From assembly GCA_028752905.1 (NCBI GenBank), contig JAQNBH010000014.1, forward strand, positions 2,634,993 to 2,698,992: 64,000 bases of DNA, read 5' to 3'. How positions within the stretch are numbered: position 1 is the stretch's first letter; the number at the start of each line of letters is the position of its first letter. The notes under the pieces were generated by a model. That model was not told the DNA's origin and searched no databases. It saw only the letters and a program-made list of their open reading frames with translations. Of the stretch, positions 61,573 to 64,000 are shown piece after piece. The position numbers and the translations under genes were made by a program. This stretch comes from Cladorhizidae sp. MBARI D1340-BT2 (lineage: Eukaryota > Porifera > Demospongiae > Poecilosclerida > Cladorhizidae).

Positions 61573-63650
61573 TGCATACACAGAGAGAGATGTGAGACTA
61601 GTATCCCAGTCCTTGTAGCCTGACACACTGCACAGAGAGAGATGTGAGACTAGCATCCCAGTCCTTGCAGACTAGTAGCCTGACACACTGCACAGAGAGA
61701 GATGTGAGACTAGTATCCCAGTCCTTGCAGACTAATAGCCTGACACACTGCACAGAGAGAGATGTGAGACTAGCATCCCAGTCCTTGCAGACTAGTAGCC
61801 TGACACACTGCACAGAGAGAGATGTGAGACTAGCATCCCAGTCCTTGCAGACTAATAGCCTGACACACTGCACAGAGAGAGATGTGAGACTAGCATCCCA
61901 GTCCTTGCAGACTAATAGCCTGACACACTGCACAGAGAGAGATGTGAGACTAGTATCCCAGTCCTTGCAGACTAATAGCCTGACACACTGCACAGAGAGA
62001 GATGTGAGACTAGCATCCCAGTCCTTGCAGACTAATAGCCTGACACACTGCACAGAGAGAGATGTGAGACTAGTATCCCAGTCCTTGCAGACTAGTAGCC
62101 TGACACACTGCACAGAGAGAGATGTGAGACTAGTATCCCAGTCCTTGTAGCCTGACACACTGCACAGAGAGAGATGTGAGACTAGTATCCCAGTTCTTGC
62201 AGACTAATAGCCTGACACACTGCACAGAGAGAGATGTGAGACTAGCATCCCAGTCCTTGCAGACTAATAGCCTGACACACTGCACAGAGAGAGATGTGAG
62301 ACTAGCATCCCAGTCCTTGCAGACTAATAGCCTGACACACTGCACAGAGAGAGATGTGAGACTAGTATCCCAGTCCTTGCAGACTAGTAGCCTGACACAC
62401 TGCACAGAGAGAGATGTGAGACTAGTATCCCAGTCCTTGCAGACTAATAGCCTGACACACTGCACAGAGAGAGATGTGAGACTAGTATCCCAGTCCTTGC
62501 AGACTAGTAGCCTGACACACTGCACAGAGAGAGATGTGAGACTAGCATCCCAGTCCTTGCAGACTAATAGCCTGACACACTGCACAGAGAGAGATGTGAG
62601 ACTAGTATCCCAGTCCTTGCAGACTAGTAGCCTGACACACTGCACAGAGAGAGATGTGAGACTAGCATCCCAGTCCTTGCAGACTAATAGCCTGACACAC
62701 TGCACAGAGAGAGATGTGAGACTAGTATCCCAGTCCTTGTAGCCTGACACACTGCACAGAGAGAGATGTGAGACTAGCATCCCAGTCCTTGCAGACTAGT
62801 AGCCTGACACACTGCACAGAGAGAGATGTGAGACTAGTATCCCAGTTCTTGCAGACTAATAGCCTGACACACTGCACAGAGAGAGATGTGAGACTAGCAT
62901 CCCAGTCCTTGCAGACTAATAGCCTGACACACTGCACAGAGAGAGATGTGAGACTAGTATCCCAGTCCTTGCAGACTAGTAGCCTGACACACTGCACAGA
63001 GAGAGATGTGAGACTAGTATCCCAGTCCTTGCAGACTAATAGCCTGACACACTGCACAGAGAGAGATGTGAGACTAGCATCCCAGTCCTTGCAGACTAAT
63101 AGCCTGACACACTGCACAGAGAGAGATGTGAGACTAGTATCCCAGTCCTTGCAGACTAGTAGCCTGACACACTGCACAGAGAGAGATGTGAGACTAGCAT
63201 CCCAGTCCTTGCAGACTAATAGCCTGACACACTGCACAGAGAGAGATGTGAGACTAGTATCCCAGTCCTTGTAGCCTGACACACTGCACAGAGAGAGATG
63301 TGAGACTAGCATCCCAGTCCTTGCAGACTAGTAGCCTGACACACTGCACAGAGAGAGATGTGAGACTAGTATCCCAGTCCTTGCAGACTAATAGCCTGAC
63401 ACACTGCACAGAGAGAGATGTGAGACTAGCATCCCAGTCCTTGCAGACTAATAGCCTGACACACTGCACAGAGAGAGATGTGAGACTAGTATCCCAGTCC
63501 TTGCAGACTAATAGCCTGACACACTGCACAGAGAGAGATGTGAGACTAGCATCCCAGTCCTTGCAGACTAATAGCCTGACACACTCCACAGAGAGAGATG
63601 TGAGACTAGCATCCCAGTCCTTGCAGACTAGTAGCCTGACACACTGCACA
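61573..63650. repeat. 60 bp minisatellite, about 35 copies with higher-order structure
   Basis: The unit begins GAGAGAGATGTGAGACTAGC, continues ATCCCAGTCCTTGCAGACTA and ends ATAGCCTGACACACTGCACA. A 52 bp variant lacking CAGACTAA/G occurs four times, ending near 61618, 62150, 62742 and 63274, giving spacings of 532, 592 and 532 bp. Six frames are largely open, so 20-residue repeat ORFs appear on both strands. Confidence 0.97.
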
Positions 63651-63838
63651 GAAACGTTATTTACATAGGTCCTAACTACTGGGTCCATGGAACTAGTAAG
63701 AATGTAGATAATTTGAGTATACATTAGTATACATTGACAAAATAAATTTTTTCCCCTAAAGTTGACACGCTTGATATTAATATTTATGGTGCATATTTGG
63801 CAACATGGGTCAATGGTTACAATGAGAGCAATCAGAGA

Positions 63839-64000
63839 CTGCAAACCTCCACCTCTCCCAACATTTTTTCTTTCGTATTCGTTCTATACTGGATGACTTG
63901 CAACAGAGAATGTGGCTCCGAGGGGGGGTTCAGCCTTGCTAGAATGCAAACCTCCACCTCTCCCAACATTTTTTCTTTCGTATTCGTTCTATACTGGATG
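63839..64000. repeat. 105 bp tandem repeat starting at the right edge
   Basis: TGCAAACCTCCACCTCTCCC occurs at about 63840 and again at 63945, with the following 50 bp identical up to the window end. At least 1.5 copies are seen and the array probably continues. Confidence 0.85.

Noticed and set aside
61598..63844. 20-residue repeat ORFs on both strands in the 60 bp array
   Set aside because: They are products of a stop-poor 60 bp unit, with mirror ORFs on the opposite strand and no homology.

Overview
This window is eukaryotic, almost certainly from a marine invertebrate metazoan, with a demosponge as a tentative guess. It shows GT-AG introns, coding exons that read as a divergent animal Integrator subunit 1, many short DNA transposons, and introns crowded with CTAG-rich and ACATGT-rich tandem repeats. 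I see no prokaryotic operons, rRNA, tRNA or CRISPR.

The only confidently recognised gene is INTS1, the large scaffold subunit of the Integrator complex, on the + strand. I could place twelve coding exons: 3524-3858, 4904-5175, 5352-5544, 18975-19120, 27651-27808, 32722-33208, 33276-33615, 42027-42176, 44016-46201, 59007-59115, 59547-59683 and 61251-61364. All junction phases are compatible, and together they encode about 1,540 residues. The N-terminal part lies left of the window and the C-terminal part right of it. About 180 residues expected from other animals are missing between exons 4 and 5, in the same intron that holds a 100-N assembly gap (25503-25602).

Everything else is intron, and over half of the window is tandem repeat. 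From left to right the main arrays are: 47 bp (1-1418); an 18 bp array expanded into a 24 bp array (5682-14503); 61 bp (16571-17118); degenerate CTAG-rich (17985-18720); 17 bp (19440-19625); 66 bp (19767-20015); 30 bp (20469-22150); 39 bp (22438-22845); 47 bp (23205-25502); 38 bp (25603-26963); about 60 bp (27290-27650); 16/17 bp (28949-29757); 23 bp (30577-31768); 21 bp (36309-37085); 46 bp (38765-39358); 32 bp (39888-40285); 24 bp (40528-41610, split by an insertion); 262 bp x2 (42624-43146); 155 bp x2 (47086-47395); 58 bp (47491-47722); 22/23 bp (48028-56710); 19 bp (57391-58338); 60 bp (61573-63650); and a 105 bp repeat at the right edge.

Between the arrays are transposon remnants: a TTAA-flanked element (1483-3220), three copies of a CAGGG-ended MITE with 5 bp target duplications, two or three copies of a palindromic MITE, two foldback elements of another family, a CAGTG-ended element inserted into a repeat array, and a decayed pogo/jerky-type transposase. 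An unidentified exon-like segment with a stop codon and a downstream AATAAA lies at 35059-35166 inside an INTS1 intron. The long repetitive ORFs in the arrays are by-products of stop-free repeat units and are not annotated as genes.
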